In this document: one piece after another, positions 38,283 to 50,521 of the stretch
Layout: each line of letters starts with the position of its first letter
How positions within the stretch are numbered: position 1 is the first letter of the stretch
Assembly: GCF_040054535.1 (NCBI RefSeq)
Contig: NC_090787.1
Location: forward strand, 20,529,001 to 20,593,000
Direction of reading: 5' to 3'
Length of the DNA: 64,000 nucleotides
Source of the DNA: Antennarius striatus
Taxonomy: Eukaryota > Chordata > Actinopteri > Lophiiformes > Antennariidae
The notes under the pieces: model-generated
Seen by the model: only the letters and a program-made list of their open reading frames with translations
Databases searched by the model: none
What the model was told of the DNA's origin: nothing
Translations under genes and position numbers: made by a program

Positions 38283-41200
38283 CATATCTATATATATATA
38301 GAGAGAGATATATAGAGATGTATATATAGTGGTACCTTGACATACGTGATGCTCAAACTGGCGCAATAATGATGTTTTGAGTAAGTTGGTCAGAAGGATG
38401 TTTCTACCAGACGGGTCTGTAGTCTCAAAGAAACTTCTAAGGGTTTTGAGCCCAAAGCACGACTTGTAGCCAGAGGTTTTGAAGAAGTTAACATTGAACA
38501 GTTACAGCATTCTGCAACCTGTGCTTCAGAATCTTAGACTACCATTAGCAATAATTTGCAAAAATCAGTGTGAAGTTGGTTCTATGGACATCAACTTTAC
38601 ATTCTTGCGGGGTATGGAGCTGTTAAGAGACATTTCTGTTCGCCCTCCACCTGAAGTAGGCAGTGATGGTGTTCTGTGGAAGCTTGTATGAAGTGTGTGT
38701 TTGGTCGTGCAGATGCATCGCTTTATTGTTACCACAAGGTGAAAGAAATTATGATGAACACGGATAGTAAAATGTCACAGGATGACAGACTTTTATTGGA
38801 TAAATGAGCAGCTTAAGGTTACTTGAGTGCTTGTATGTCATGTTGATGATTTTCTTAGGGCAGGCTCACACAACCTCTCAAAGTGTGACCCCTTTATTCA
38901 AGTTTCATGTTGGACACAAGGAGAATGTGACTTTTTCCTGTGGGGGGATAGATCGTGCTACTGAAGGTGTTTCCTCCTATATGTTAACAATCCAAGAAGA
39001 TCTGACATGTGTTGAGAAGCGCTCTTGCTGTAGAAACTCTTGCTGTCAGACGGAATAGATAATGCTGTTCACAGAGCTCACCACTGGAAACACTAAATAG
39101 CAGCTCTTCCATTGATCTGTATGATAACCGCTCCCTGTTCGGTGCCCTTAAATCTACAAAACAGGTCACACAGAAGAGACTCTTTTGGGAAATAAGTGGA
39201 ATCATGAGATCATAAAAAAAGCCAGCAAATATAATTAATTATGCACTATTGGTTGATTGTATTTTAAAAAGTTTTATAATTTTGAGGAGTTTGGGGCTTT
39301 TTTTTACAAGGCTGGAACAGATTGAATTGAAATTAGTTATTTTAAAAGGGGAAAATGTTGTTGGAGTTACCAATTGTTTGATTAGCTAAGTCACGAAATA
39401 GATTAAACTTGTATCTTGAGGTACCACTGCAGATAAACACACACATCTATCTAAATACAAACACACACACACGACATAGATATTTATGCATGATGTGCTA
39501 TATGTGGGTTACTTTTTCAAATAATATTTTCTTTCATGTGATGCGTATACCAGAAAAGATAAAATTTTAGGACGTGTGTCACGCCGGTCTTGAGTTTCAC
39601 ACACACAAAAAAAGTGCGGCGATGAACCCATGCGTCTCATGTTTCTTTTGTCAGACCCCACCCCACCCAGAGCGACTGAGATTTGGAAAATTACACTGGA
39701 GATTAACATACTAACTGCAAATATTGTTCAACACAACACTTCTGGTTTTTGCCCAAGTCGTGTTCAGCTTTAAGTCAGCCCACTCAACACCCATGCCACA
39801 GTTTCAATAAGGACTTGAGGGTATATAACAAACACTTTTTGTACCCTTGAATTGCTGCTGATGCGTGTGAGCAGCGTGTCCAGGATGGTGTCATTGTCGT
39901 GACGATGCAACAGGATGAAGCGCAGGAAGGTTTTCAGGAGAGACGTCTCTGACACGCTGCGCAGAAAGAGGTCTAGATAGGCAGTGCTGGCGATCATCTC
40001 ATCCACAGAGGACTGCAAACAGACATAAAGAGACATTTTAAAACTGTAACAGAGGGGGCGACGAGACATCTGAGATCTGCTGGTTTTTTCTGACTCAGAC
40101 CATGATTCATCCTTTCAAAAATGTCCAGGGAACAAATCACCTGACATAAAATTTGCACTTAAATAATAAATTAAAGAGGTCTTCCAGTAACTCAAAAAGG
40201 TAACTTTTTATCCTTTTTATACAAAAAGTCAAACTATGGCTGACGTTTTGTTTTAATCACCTATCCTTTCCTACCTTGTGGAGCGCCGGACCCATGACAG
40301 GTACCAGAAATCCATTGTGGAGGTAGTCCAGCAGCTGGGAGCGGACCAGGGGATGAGCGACCTGCACCACCGCGTTACAGAATTCCAGCGAGTTCATGAA
40401 CAGAACGAGCGACGACACAACCATCCAGTCCTCCCGCCGGAGAGCGTGCCAGTCGTCTCCACGGACTTCAATCTTCCTGGGCAGAGAGGAGTAAAGAGCG
40501 CTGAGGCCCGTTGCCAACACCTGATAGGACACAGACAGAACAGGGGGTCAGACAAGGATAAAATATACAGGTAGATTTATCAGTTTGTCAAAAAAAAAAC
40601 ACATCAGAGTTAGTCATTGGCAGTTTGATGGAAATGGAATCGTGATCTGATACTGGGTCGAATTCTGAAAAAATAGTCTGACAAAAAAAATCCTTTTCAG
40701 ATGTCACTATGGGTTTATAGAAATTGTTTGGTCATATACAATTTATCACCCCACTAAACAAATACATTTCAAACAAACAAGTCGTTTATGAAAATTAAAT
40801 CTGAAAAGGTGCACAGATTACAGTATCAGATTACAGAGCCTTAACCGACCATAATTATAAGAGTTGACAGGAGTATATGAACAGTATCACACACAGAGGA
40901 GAAATACACATTGGAGTGAAACAGTGTTTGGTCCTTATAACCACACAAGGTGAATATTTACACTTATTTATACAATAATGAGGAACATCAACTAACAAAC
41001 ATAGAAAAACAACTGGAATTTGAAGTCGATAATAAATGACTGCTTGAAATTAGTCAAGATGATTTACTGCACAGGTTTTCTGACTGGGTTTGATAAAAGC
41101 TGAACCCAGTCCAAATAGTTTTAACTGTAAGCAGAACGATGTGGCCCCTCCAGTCAGTGTCAGCTGGATGAAAACAACTGCGACTGAAAAGAACTTACAT

Positions 41201-44200
41201 TTGAGTCAGGTTTCAGTCAGTTTACGCTTCAAAATAAAAGCTGAATCTGACAAGACTGCAACCCAATCAGAACGATAAATAATCTACAATGTATTAGGGC
41301 TGCCATGATTAGTCGACTAGTCGTGTTTATGTTGACAATTTAAAACTGTTGACAACTAATCTTATAGTTGACCCAAAGTGATACGAGTCAGGCTCTGGTA
41401 TCACGGCAGCTCGGCAGCAACGGTGCTCAAATTTGTGGAAATATTTTAAGAAAACAAAAGAAAAAAGTGTGTGATGCCGTATCTGAAACACAGAACTTCC
41501 CTTCCACGGCAGCACAACTTCGATGCAACTGAAGAGGAAGCGCGTTGTGGCTTGAGACACTGAGGGAGAGGGGCCATTGTCTGGGTAAGCTGACTGGCTA
41601 GTTGGCTGCTAATATTAGTGTAAACAGAGTACTAACTTATTATTTACTCATATAGCTGAAAACATTAACATTAGCAATGAGGATTTGATCCACTTGCTCC
41701 CCTTAGCCCACATATTTCATGTGTTTTCTGTATTGTTAATAATTCCCTTGTTTAAGGTGTCTACCTCAATGTTACTATGTTTGGTGCCAAAGACAAAAGA
41801 GGAAAGAAAAAGACCTAAAAAAATAAACCTGAATTATTTATTTTTATATTGTTTAGGCAAATGTCTTTTTCTTATTTTACTCAGCTGTTTGCCCTTTATG
41901 CCACACAGTTAAACAACTGTTTGTCACTACAAGCATATTTCATTAAAGGTTAAACGGACTATGATCTTAATTGTCTTTATTTTTAGTTTTAGTTTAGCAT
42001 TTATCTTAAACACTTCAAGCTGAAAACTAATGATGGTTATTAAAAGCAGCTTCATGCTGGTGTGATAAGGTTTATGTTTTACCTCCAATTTACGAATGAC
42101 CGAGTCGTCGACTAATCAAAACAAAAAAAATCATCTGTAATTAGTTGAAATAATTCTTTGTGGCAGCTCTACAACGTACACATTCAGAATTATTAAAAGA
42201 AAAAAAAGGACAGAACTGATGCCTTACTGGTTCATAAATTAAAAATAGCAGCACACTTGATTTCAAACCTACAACATATAAATAAATATAGCTGCTGCAC
42301 GCTACCAAACATGCCTGGTGGTACGATTAGACAGTTTGCATGGGTTTTTTTGGGTTTCTTTGACAAAACAATGAACCAACGCACCAGCTATCCAAGGAAA
42401 TGCAAAAAAAAAAAAAAAACATTTTTATGAAAATATCACAACAAAAGAAAAGTTTCCCAGTTTTTAAATTCAGACAAAAACTTTCAAAACCAAGTGGAGC
42501 ATCCCTTTCTTGTAAATACATTTATAAACCGCTAATAAATTGTAAAACTGCAACAAGCATGACAAAATCAGCATTTGGTCACGATTTAGGGTTTGAAATA
42601 TTGTATGGTTAAATTTACCGATCGCTGAAACTGCTGATACAGCAAAAAACATTGCTGTATCAGAAATCCAGGCCAATTTTTACGAAGCACTTCATCACAT
42701 GTGATATCATAAAGTCAGATCCGCAAGAGAAACTATTTTAATTAATATTTTAATTAATTTACGTAAATGTCAACTTTCCATGACCTTCATCACTCACCGG
42801 GCAGAAGTACGAGTTCTCGGTGATGTAGCGCGCCACCGCCTGGTGGCTGGCTGAGGCCGCCATGACCAGCAGCAGGGCGTCGCGGGCCTGCTGTCCGATG
42901 GCCCCGTCCCGGTGGATGAACGGGACCAGCAGGGAGAAGATCAGCAGATTGGTGGAGCCCTGCTGAGCCGGCGCCGCCTGGAACAACATCTCCAGAACCA
43001 CAGGCTGCCGAGCCATGGAGACACAGATCTGAATTAAAGATCACAATTAAAGAAAGTCAGTAATGAACAAACAGTGAGGGAAACTCTTAGAATGGGAGTC
43101 AACAGACATCAGGGTTTCCACTTTCGAGAAAGCATCACAGCGGTTGGTTAAGCCAAAGTGTAGTTTTCTGGGGGACTTGCAATGAATGGGTGTCATTAGG
43201 AGATAACATCATAGGCTGTGGAGTTCAATATTTGTACCTCTTTTATCAGGTGACTGTCCTTCGTTTTTATAACAATGATGACATTTTGTTTATAGGGTTG
43301 GAATAGGGGCAGTCAAATTCACAAAGTGAGAAAAATAATGAAACATTTTTGTCTGAAATCGACAAGCAAACAGTAACATAGTAGAGTTCACAGTGAATGG
43401 GAATTTACAGTAAAGGTAAATTATTAGTATCAGCTGCATTACATTGGCTCCCGATTCATGTTAGATCCGACTTTAAGGTACTTCTATTGACGTACAAAAG
43501 CATTAATGGGCTTGCTCCCACCTACATGTCTGATCTGGTTAAACCTTACACTCCAATGAGGGCCCCCTGCTCTCAGAATACAGGTCTCTTGTGTGTTCCT
43601 AGAGTTAAAAAGAAGTCAGCTGGCCATGGGCAGATTGTAAAGCCTTTTGAGGCATTCTTTGTGAATCTGGGCTATATAATAAATAAACTTGAAACTTGAA
43701 GGTCTGTTAGATTTTTTAGTTCAACAGTGCCCAACCTCCAGGCCACAAACCAGTACCAGTTTGTGGCTCTACTGGTATGGGGTCACACAGAAAGAATACA
43801 TATTTTTCATTCTTTCCATTTTATTTATCTGATTCTGAATGATGGTTTGTTTTGTAAAATTACCAGATTCTCTACTCCACATCTGTCTCAACTGAAACTA
43901 CTAAGGTAGCAAAATCAACAAAAAACAAAATGTCTTTGGAAAGTTTCTTTGCGCAGGGTAAAAGACCCAATGTGGAGACAGAAAAACGTACAACTCAGTC
44001 AGAGACTGTAACATCCCGCGACACCCCTGAATTCAAAATTGTACCCTTCATCCACACTAAAAGATACAAAAGTGGTAAGTTGACATTGACTTAGTTAAGG
44101 TCATCATCACATTGTGTTCCTCTGGCTTCCTGAAAATGTTGCTTTTTGTTTTGTGATTATATCTCATCAGGTTTCAGAGATGTGTACCTAAAAAGGTACT

Positions 44201-47200
44201 AAAAAGGTATAAAAGTGAAAATTTGACCTTGACCGAGTTTTTCAAAGGTAAAAGTTGTGATCTAATTTTCATCCCCTTTCCACCCTGAATATAATTTTTT
44301 TTGTTTTGTCTTTCTATCTTATCTGGTTCCTGAGATATGTTCAAAAAAAATTGACAAACTTGAAATTTGACCTTGACCTAGTTTTCTCAAGGTCAAGGTC
44401 ATCATTTCATTTTAACCCCCTTTGCTGCCCGAGTGCTTTTTCTTTCATTTTTCTATCTGCAACAGTTGTGAAGATATTTGGTGGACGGACAAACGAACAC
44501 ACGAACACTGACATTACATCACCGCTTTGCGGGCTGTAACAAAGCTGTGGAAAAAAACTTTTTATGCCGGTCATATAATTTTTTTGTTGTATTTATCTGC
44601 CATACTTCAGTTAAATGTCCTGCAGAGCAAATGTCCTAGAAAAGGACATTCTGGAATCGCCAAACCAAACTGTTTAATTAATTTGCAAAACTCAAATATC
44701 TGTGAGGTTGGTCAATATTTCTGGGTGTATATTCTACAGTATTTTATGTTATCGTAATAAAAACCTGTTCTTTAGGTTATGAAGAGGATGTAAAATTCAA
44801 CAACCTATACACTCTTTTTCAGATTGAGGCTAACTGTAAACCCTTAAGAAGCACACAGACTAGAGGTGAATGTACCTGGTTGAGGAGCAGTACTAAGCTG
44901 TTCTCAAGCGATGAAGGACAACCAAGATCTGGATCAGCACAAGCTCCCAGAAGCCTCAGTAGGGGGTGCAGGACCGCGGTGTACTGCAGCAGAGGCTGCT
45001 GGGATTGACCAATGAGCATCTCAAAAAGTTTCAGCAGCGCCCCTTGGCTGTCTGGATCCAGACCACGGCGGAGGTGCCACTGAACCAGACACTCCAGAAT
45101 ATTCTTGGTGACCACCATCTCCAGGATGGGACCCATGGGTGTGCTCCCATCTGAGCTCTCAGCGGGCCGTTCTTCTGCTAGCAGACACAGCATCTGGTCA
45201 GTGTGATTCCTCACTGCTGTGAGGTCATCGCTGGAGGATGAAGGCTCCTGCTGCTCCAACACCCAGGAGACCTGCAGCAAAAAACAGCAACGTAATGACA
45301 ATCCAACGTTCAATGCTGGAATTCATTTTTTCTCTATGATGAGTCAAAGATATGACCTCTGAAAAGCAAGACCCTCAATTCAGTTCAACACTTGTAGTTA
45401 TACTGTCTTCACTTAATGCAACCTTTTATGCACATTAAATTACAGTCAGGTAACATTTTATCTGGTGATTCAATGTCAGCTATTGATCTTTTATGAGGAG
45501 CAACGAGTGAGCGATCAAATGATAGATTAATGCCACACTGGGCATTTTGATAAGAATTTAGCCTTGATTATTACACTATTAGTAACGTCTGTATATTCTC
45601 TGATAGAAGAAGATTCAAATCTAGATTTTATAGAAACATCTCATGCCACTATATTACCTAATAATTATATAAAAAATTACGATAATGATTCATTTTATTG
45701 TTTTGGGAGGATCCCAATGCATTAAAGGCCCATGTCGGTACATCAAACACACCAACAGTCTGGATTATGTATTATATCTTTACAAAAATCTCTCCCTGGA
45801 ACTGCCACCTTATCACTATGGGGAGTTTGAGCGACTGGATGATCCCAGGAGCTATGTTATCAGGGGCTTTATGCTCCTGGTAGGGTTTCCCTTGGCAAAC
45901 ATGTCCTGGATGACGGGCCAGACAAAGAGCATTTCAAAAACACAAAAATATCGAGGACTGTGACATTGCTCCCTGGTGGCGTAGTGCGGCATAACTGTCA
46001 GCCAGACTGACAGCTTTTTTTCAGCGATATTAATATTACTATTAATATTAATCCATATATAAGGCGCATCCGACTATAAGGCGCACTGTGAGCTTATGAA
46101 AAAATTATATGCTTTTAGGTGCGCCTTATAGTGCAGAAAATACTGTAGTAAGAAAAAAAAACATGAAATCTAAAAAGTACTGGCAGATATTGCAACTATT
46201 GTACAATAGAATTTCTAAAATGTTTATGTTTTAAGATAAAAATACGTCACAAAATTGTAAAAAGTGTAATGACGTGGGCAGAGTGTTCACACATTTATCA
46301 CATGCACTCAGACATTTTACATCCATTTGCCAAGAGGTGTAACAGTCAGCACAACTAAGGGCAAACAAGGAGCTGTAGAGTTGTGTGCAGGTTGTACAGA
46401 TAGATGCATTTCTTTATGTTCTCATGAATGTACACACACACACACATGCATGTAACCTCTTATTTTTAATGCCCTCATATCTACTTTCATGTAACTGAAA
46501 AATGGAAACGTATTAAAGCTGTCTCCTCATTTTAAAAATTTGAGGGATGGATGGGATTTCTAAATATTGACAAGGCTTCTCTAGTCATGTTTGATCACAA
46601 ACAACATTCATTTGAAGCGTTTCCATTTGGACCAGTCTCCTACGGCAGACCAGTAAGCAGTACTGATGTCTTATATTGCCTCAGAGATAATATAATGGTA
46701 GGGCTTAGAAGCACGTAAATCCATGCCTGAGTCCTGATCTCACTCACTCTAACAAGTAACTTGTGCAAATATTCACACTGAGTTTATTGTTAGACAATGA
46801 TTCACTAAAACAACGGACTCCATCATTTACTGTTCACCCAAAAGAACATTTACTTCTCATTTGAGCGCTGCTCCATGCAAGGCAAAGAATGCACAGGTAC
46901 TCATTTTTGTAACAATTATAACTTTCATAATGTAGGTGTAACACATTTAATTAACCAACGAATTTATCAATGGAAAATCTGTCTGAATTTAACATAAAAA
47001 CAGTTAAATACTTAAGCAATTTATCATACAAAACACTCGGTGGTTCTTGTTTCTTCTGCTTTATACATAAAAAAAACTGAATGGTTGAAGGTACTTAAAA
47101 AAACTAGCAATTTTGAAAAATCACCTTGAGCGCTAAAACATAAAACAGAATTATCAGAGTCTGGAAGAATTGGGAATTCCTGTTGGTAATGTACCATTGA

Positions 47201-48055
47201 ATGCCAAGCCAGCAAGTCGTCGTTATTTTATACGATAGAAAAAACACTCAGGAAATGTCCAACCAACCAGCCTTTCTGGTTCCATCTATTCACTTTAATA
47301 AAATTATCCAAAACACTCACTTTGAAGGGAGATCCAGATGAAGTCCTGTCATCTGTCATTGGACCTTAAGACTAGCCAAACAAGTTCTAGTAGTAGCAGC
47401 ACTTAAACAGCATTTCATATGTGAATCCAGTGCTTTCCTATACATAGTCCAAGCGTGAAAATACTAGCATAGTGAACATTACACATCTCAAGTTCAACTG
47501 AGAGTTAGGTTTTGCTCAGCCTAACAGAGAGAAACTCGGTTTGTGCAGATGTAGACAACGTTTTCCCCCATTCCATAATTTTAAATGAGGCGAAAGAGAC
47601 AAACTTTTGAAGCAACTATAAATTCATAAATTAAACAATTTTTTCCAGTGTTTTTTCATAAGGTATGGACCGACCATAACCTGTTTTTTCCAGACATACA
47701 AACAAGGGGAGCCCCATATGCCTCCTTTACTGGGGTCATAATAACGAAACAAAATATTAACACAGTATTTCTGTTCCAGATAAAATTCACATTCATTCTA
47801 ATAGATTCCATTCCAGCCAATATCTTAAGACACTTTTTAACCCTGAACATCAGAAACAAAATTGAATCCAAAATCTAAATGTATAATTTTATCAAGATTC
47901 AAAAATGTGGTGTGACTGCGGCTCACTTGTCTCCAGTGGTTCTTGAACACCATGAGGCAGGTCTCTGGGTCAGCAATGCAGGGGCTGGAGGGGGCAGCAC
48001 TGTGTCCAGACCGACTCCCACTACCCCTAGGGTTCAATCTGCTCAACCAGCTCAT
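30821..48055 (-). CDS. fhip1b: FHIP1B (FAM160A2), FTS-Hook-interacting protein
   Basis: Eleven coding exons on the minus strand: 48055-47927, 45271-44876, 43028-42798, 40520-40275, 40012-39845, 37796-37717, 37524-37355, 36727-35363, 33441-33263, 32402-32240 and 31134-30821. All junctions are GT-AG and stay in phase, giving 1146 residues (human about 970). The start MSWLSRLNPRG, then DPETCLMVFKNHW, DDLTAVRNHTDQMLCLLAEE, GQQARDALLLVMA, NSLEFCNAVVQVAHPLV, RHDNDTILDTLL, DKFLSLIP, FAKLENMLQNSLYVNILLTG and VKNAVYCAVIFCEFL follow vertebrate FHIP1B closely. The family forms the FHF complex with FTS (AKTIP) and Hook proteins and links dynein-dynactin to Rab5 early endosomes. Exon 8 (455 codons) is a long, Ser/Pro-rich, poorly conserved linker and accounts for the extra length. 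The gene is divergent from cnga4, and a candidate untranslated first exon lies at 53862-54170. Confidence 0.96.
33888..35134. mobile_element. DNA transposon with TATAAGGCGCAC ends, 1.25 kb
   Basis: The left end reads CCGTGTTCCGCACTATAAGG and the right end, reversed, CAGTATTTTCTGCACTTTAA; both lead into GGCGCACC. TA dinucleotides flank it (33886-33887 and 35135-35136), suggesting Tc1-mariner/Tigger-type insertion. The inner sequence repeats the GGCGCAC-TTATAATCCGG motif. No transposase ORF is seen. It sits in the fhip1b intron between exons 8 and 9; a solo end lies at 45985-46145. Confidence 0.7.
36848..37075. repeat. Fragment related to the hAT-type element at 23330
   Basis: Blocks such as AGAAGAACCCACGGCCACAC, ACAAAACCGGCTG and ATAATGAAACA-GTCTCTTT match 23535-23760 in the same order and orientation. 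It lies in the fhip1b intron between exons 7 and 8. Confidence 0.7.
37825..38182 (+). repeat. Dispersed AAGGTCA-rich repeat, copy A
   Basis: Contains CAGGGCAGTCAGGGACTGC, CCTCGTCTTTCTATCTTTTC, CTCAAGGTCAAGGACATCAT and AAGATATTTGGTGGACGTAC in that order. The same order is seen at 44000-44545 and, reversed, at 51235-51525 and 56425-56805. It lies in the fhip1b intron between exons 5 and 6, next to exon 6. Confidence 0.8.
38205..38325. repeat. (CA)n / (TA)n compound microsatellite
   Basis: CACACA followed by a long TATATA tract, then CACACA and TA/GA-rich sequence. Confidence 0.95.
38327..39429. mobile_element. DNA transposon relic with GTACC ends, 1.1 kb
   Basis: Left end TAGTGGTACCTTGACATACG and right end TATCTTGAGGTACCACTG are imperfect inverted repeats. 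The small ORFs inside (for example 38804-39058) show no recognisable transposase motif. A TA precedes the left end; the right flank reads CA, so the target duplication is uncertain. Located in the fhip1b intron between exons 5 and 6. Confidence 0.55.
41294..42170. mobile_element. Non-autonomous hAT element
   Basis: Left end TTAGGGCTGCCATGATTAGT and right end TGGCAGCTCT are inverted repeats, and a GTCGACTAGTCG / AGTCGTCGACTAAT motif occurs near both ends. The flanks ACAATGTA (41286-41293) and ACAACGTA (42171-42178) are an 8-bp target duplication with one mismatch. No transposase remains. It lies in the fhip1b intron between exons 3 and 4. Confidence 0.75.
43428..43705 (+). mobile_element. L2/CR1-like LINE ORF2 C-terminal fragment
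   Basis: The plus strand encodes ALHWLPIHVRSDFKVLLLTY and NGLAPTYMSDLV, the conserved C-terminal end of fish L2/CR1 ORF2. A short 3' tail AATAAACTTGAAACTTGAA follows. It is severely 5'-truncated and lies in the fhip1b intron between exons 2 and 3. Confidence 0.85.
43725..43995 (+). mobile_element. hAT (BED/ZBED-like) transposon fragment
   Basis: The end-like sequence CAGTGCCCAACCTCCAGGCC is followed, after an AT-rich leader, by a frame reading LESFFAQGKRPNVETEK. This is similar to the N-terminal start of the relic at 50522-51215. It is then cut by repeat copy B. Confidence 0.6.
43996..44545 (+). repeat. Dispersed AAGGTCA-rich repeat, copy B
   Basis: Contains GTCAGAGACTGTAACATCCC, a TGACCTAGTTTTCTCAAGGT-CAAGGTCATC block, CTTTGCTGCCCGAG and AAGATATTTGGTGGACGGAC. 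The AAGGTCATCATC module appears about twice more in degraded form (near 44095 and 44245), so this copy is internally expanded. It lies in the fhip1b intron between exons 2 and 3. Confidence 0.8.
45735..45980 (+). mobile_element. LINE 5'-region fragment
   Basis: GATCCCAGGAGCTATGTTAT, GGGGCTTTATGCTCCTGGTA and ACAAAGAGCATTTCAAAAAC match 16640-16740. It is joined to a transposon end at about 45985, in the first coding intron of fhip1b. Confidence 0.6.
45985..46145. mobile_element. Solo end of the TATAAGGCGCAC transposon
   Basis: Ends GCGCCTTATAGTGCAGAAAA then TACTG followed by TA, identical in layout to the right end at 35100-35134. The left part (AGCGATATTAATATTAC, CATATATAAGGCGCATC) matches the inner left part of that element in reverse. 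Confidence 0.7.
46146..47926. other. fhip1b first coding intron, nothing further recognised
   Basis: AT-rich intronic sequence with short ORFs lacking motifs. I found no additional repeat family or exon here. Confidence 0.5.
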
Positions 48056-48508
48056 AGTGAATCCAGTGAGAGTAAGGTCAAAGGTCACAAAATCTCAGAC
48101 CAGAGGAGTACTTCCAATAATAAGGCTCAGAGTATTTTGATGTACAAGAACTCAAAGAGAAACAAGACAAGGAAGAAAAGAAAACAAATTGTGGGACAGA
48201 GGAGGGAAGGAGAGGTGGGAAAGGGGGAGGGTGTATCAAAACAGAGAGAAGGAGGGGAATGAGGTCGGCTACAAATGTGTTGTCACTGCCAGTCAGTTGT
48301 TGGCTATGTCTAGGAGAGGCCTGCTGCTGATTTAACAATCTGTGTGACCCTGTCCTTCCTGTGGGCCCTGTCATCCAGTCTGAAGCCAACACCACTCCAT
48401 AGCCAGTCAATGGGCACCCTGGAAACAAGAAAAGACTGCTTTAGCATAGAGGTCTGTAGACACATCTATACATTTCTAGACAACACCTGCAGAACATGCA
48501 TTTACTTA

Positions 48509-48556
48509 CACACACACGCACACGCACACGCACACGCACACACACACACACACAGA
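48509..48556. repeat. (CA)n microsatellite with CACACG variants
   Basis: ACACGC units recur four times before a plain CA tract. Confidence 0.95.
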
Positions 48557-48659
48557 AGTATATATACACACACTAGTTATATACAGTTTATTATAACTAG
48601 TATTAGTTATATATCATATAACTTGTATTCACAAATGCTAGGCAGGTAAGTAGCAGAGG

Positions 48660-50128
48660 GGGTTGTTGAACAGTTTCAGCTGCTTTGTTGAAATCAACAA
48701 CAGGTTCATCAGAGGGGCAACAATGACATTGCCCCCAAAACAGGAATAGTTTTCCAGGTTGAGGCCAGTGCTACTTCCCCCCCCCCCCATCTCTTTTGGC
48801 TGTTTTTTTGCTGACTAACTTTCTACTACTGTAGTTTTTCATTTGGCTTGGATCAACGTCTCTATTGATAGCATTGTGCGGTACCTGGACACTACAAAGA
48901 TAGTCCAACTCCTCCAGGACGGCACATCAATACGTGCCGTTGCAAGAAGGTTTGCTTTGTCCTCCAGCACAGTCTCAATGTACTCCTGTCTCCTGGAGTA
49001 CATTCCAGGAGACAGGTAGTTACTCCAGGAGAGCTGGACAGGGCCGTAGAAGGTCCTCAAACCCTCAGCAGGATCGGTATCTGCTCCTTTTGTGCAAGGA
49101 GGAACAGGATGAGCACTGCCAGAGTCCTACATAATGACTTCCAGCAGGCTACTGGTGTGAATGTTTCTGACCAAACAATCAGAAACAGGCTCCATGAGCG
49201 TGGCCTGAGGGCCCGACGTCCTGTAGTGGGCTCTGTGCTGCCCAGCACCGTAGAGCTCGATTGGCATTTGCCATAGACCACCAGAATTGGCAACTACGCC
49301 ACTGGCGCCCTGTGCTCTTCACCAATGAGAGCAGGTTCAACCTGAGCACATACGACAGACGTGAAAGGCTCTGGAGATGCCGTAATGAACGTTATGCTGC
49401 CAGCAATATCATTCAGCATGACCGCTTTGGTGGTGGACAGGGATAGTCTGGGGAAGCATATCCCTGGAAGGACACACAGACCTCTACAGGTTATATAACG
49501 GCACCCTAACTGCTATGAGGTATTGGGATGAAATCTTTGGACCCATTGTCAGACCCTACGCTGGTGAATTGGGACCTGGGTTCCTCCTGGTCCATGACAA
49601 TACCCCACGTCATGTAGCTGGAGTATAAAGGCAATTCCTGGAGGATGAAGGCATCGAAACCATTGACTGGCCCCCACATTCACCTGACCTAAACCCAATA
49701 GAACACCTCTGGGACATTATGTTTAGGTCCATCCGGCGCTGCCAGGTTGCTCCTCAGACTGTCAAGGAGCTAAGTGATGCTCTGGTCCAGACTTGGGAGG
49801 AGATTCCCCAGGACCTCATACGTCATCTCATTAGGAGCCCCAACGTTGTCAGGCATGCATATAAGCACGTGGGGGCCACACAAACTACTGAGAATTGTTT
49901 TGAGTTGCTACAATAACATTTTGGCAAAATGGACCAGTCTACTGCATCATTTTTTCACTTTCATTTTTGATTTACCCCTCTATTGGGTGATCATTTTCAT
50001 TTCTATCAAATAATACAATATATCACCTACTTACAGAATTATCAGGAAAGATAGTCAAGATCATTTAATCCCCGTTTAGATATGGTGTGTTTTCGAAGTG
50101 TTCCTGTAGTTTTTTTGAGCAGTGTATA
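48660..50128 (+). mobile_element. Inactive Tc1-like DNA transposon
   Basis: The plus strand encodes a broken Tc1 transposase: VQLLQDGTSIRAVARRF (helix-turn-helix), FTNESRFNL, LLVHDNTPRHVAG and DWPPHSPDLNPIEHLWD, in several frames with stops. In active relatives the first motif reads DESRF; here the first catalytic Asp is Asn (TNESRF). The second Asp (HDN) and the Glu (NPIEHLW) remain. The right end is TTTTTTTGAGCAGTGTATA near 50110-50128; the matching left end is not seen. It lies in the 5' UTR intron of fhip1b. Confidence 0.88.
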
Positions 50129-50131
50129 TAG

Positions 50132-50262
50132 AAAACAAGGCAGTCAGAGACTGCAATATCCCACGACACTTCTGAATTCAAAATTGTATCCTGACCTACT
50201 TGCATAGGTCAAAGACAAAGCTACTGCTCTGACCTACTTTCATAGATCAAACCTAGTGCTTT
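50132..50262 (+). repeat. Dispersed AAGGTCA-rich repeat, copy C (partial)
   Basis: CAGTCAGAGACTGCAATATC, GAATTCAAAATTGTATCC and TGACCTACTTGCATAGGTCA match the left part of copies A and B only. It abuts the right end of the Tc1 relic. Confidence 0.75.
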
Positions 50263-50521
50263 GCTAGCAAAGCTCTCTTTGTTTATTTACAAGATGAAAT
50301 AATCTTATATATCATTAAATCAAACACATTTAACGTTTACTATCTTCTTATATATATAATAAAGCAAGCTGTTCGGAAGATGAATATTTAAACAATGTTA
50401 TCTCCACAAAAAAGCAAATCTCAGTCAGCATGTTTTATCCCACCCTCCAGAACAAGGAAACTCCCACTCATTCAGAAATATATAATTTGCAGTGAAGTGT
50501 CTGTTTTTCCGTTTGTCCTAT

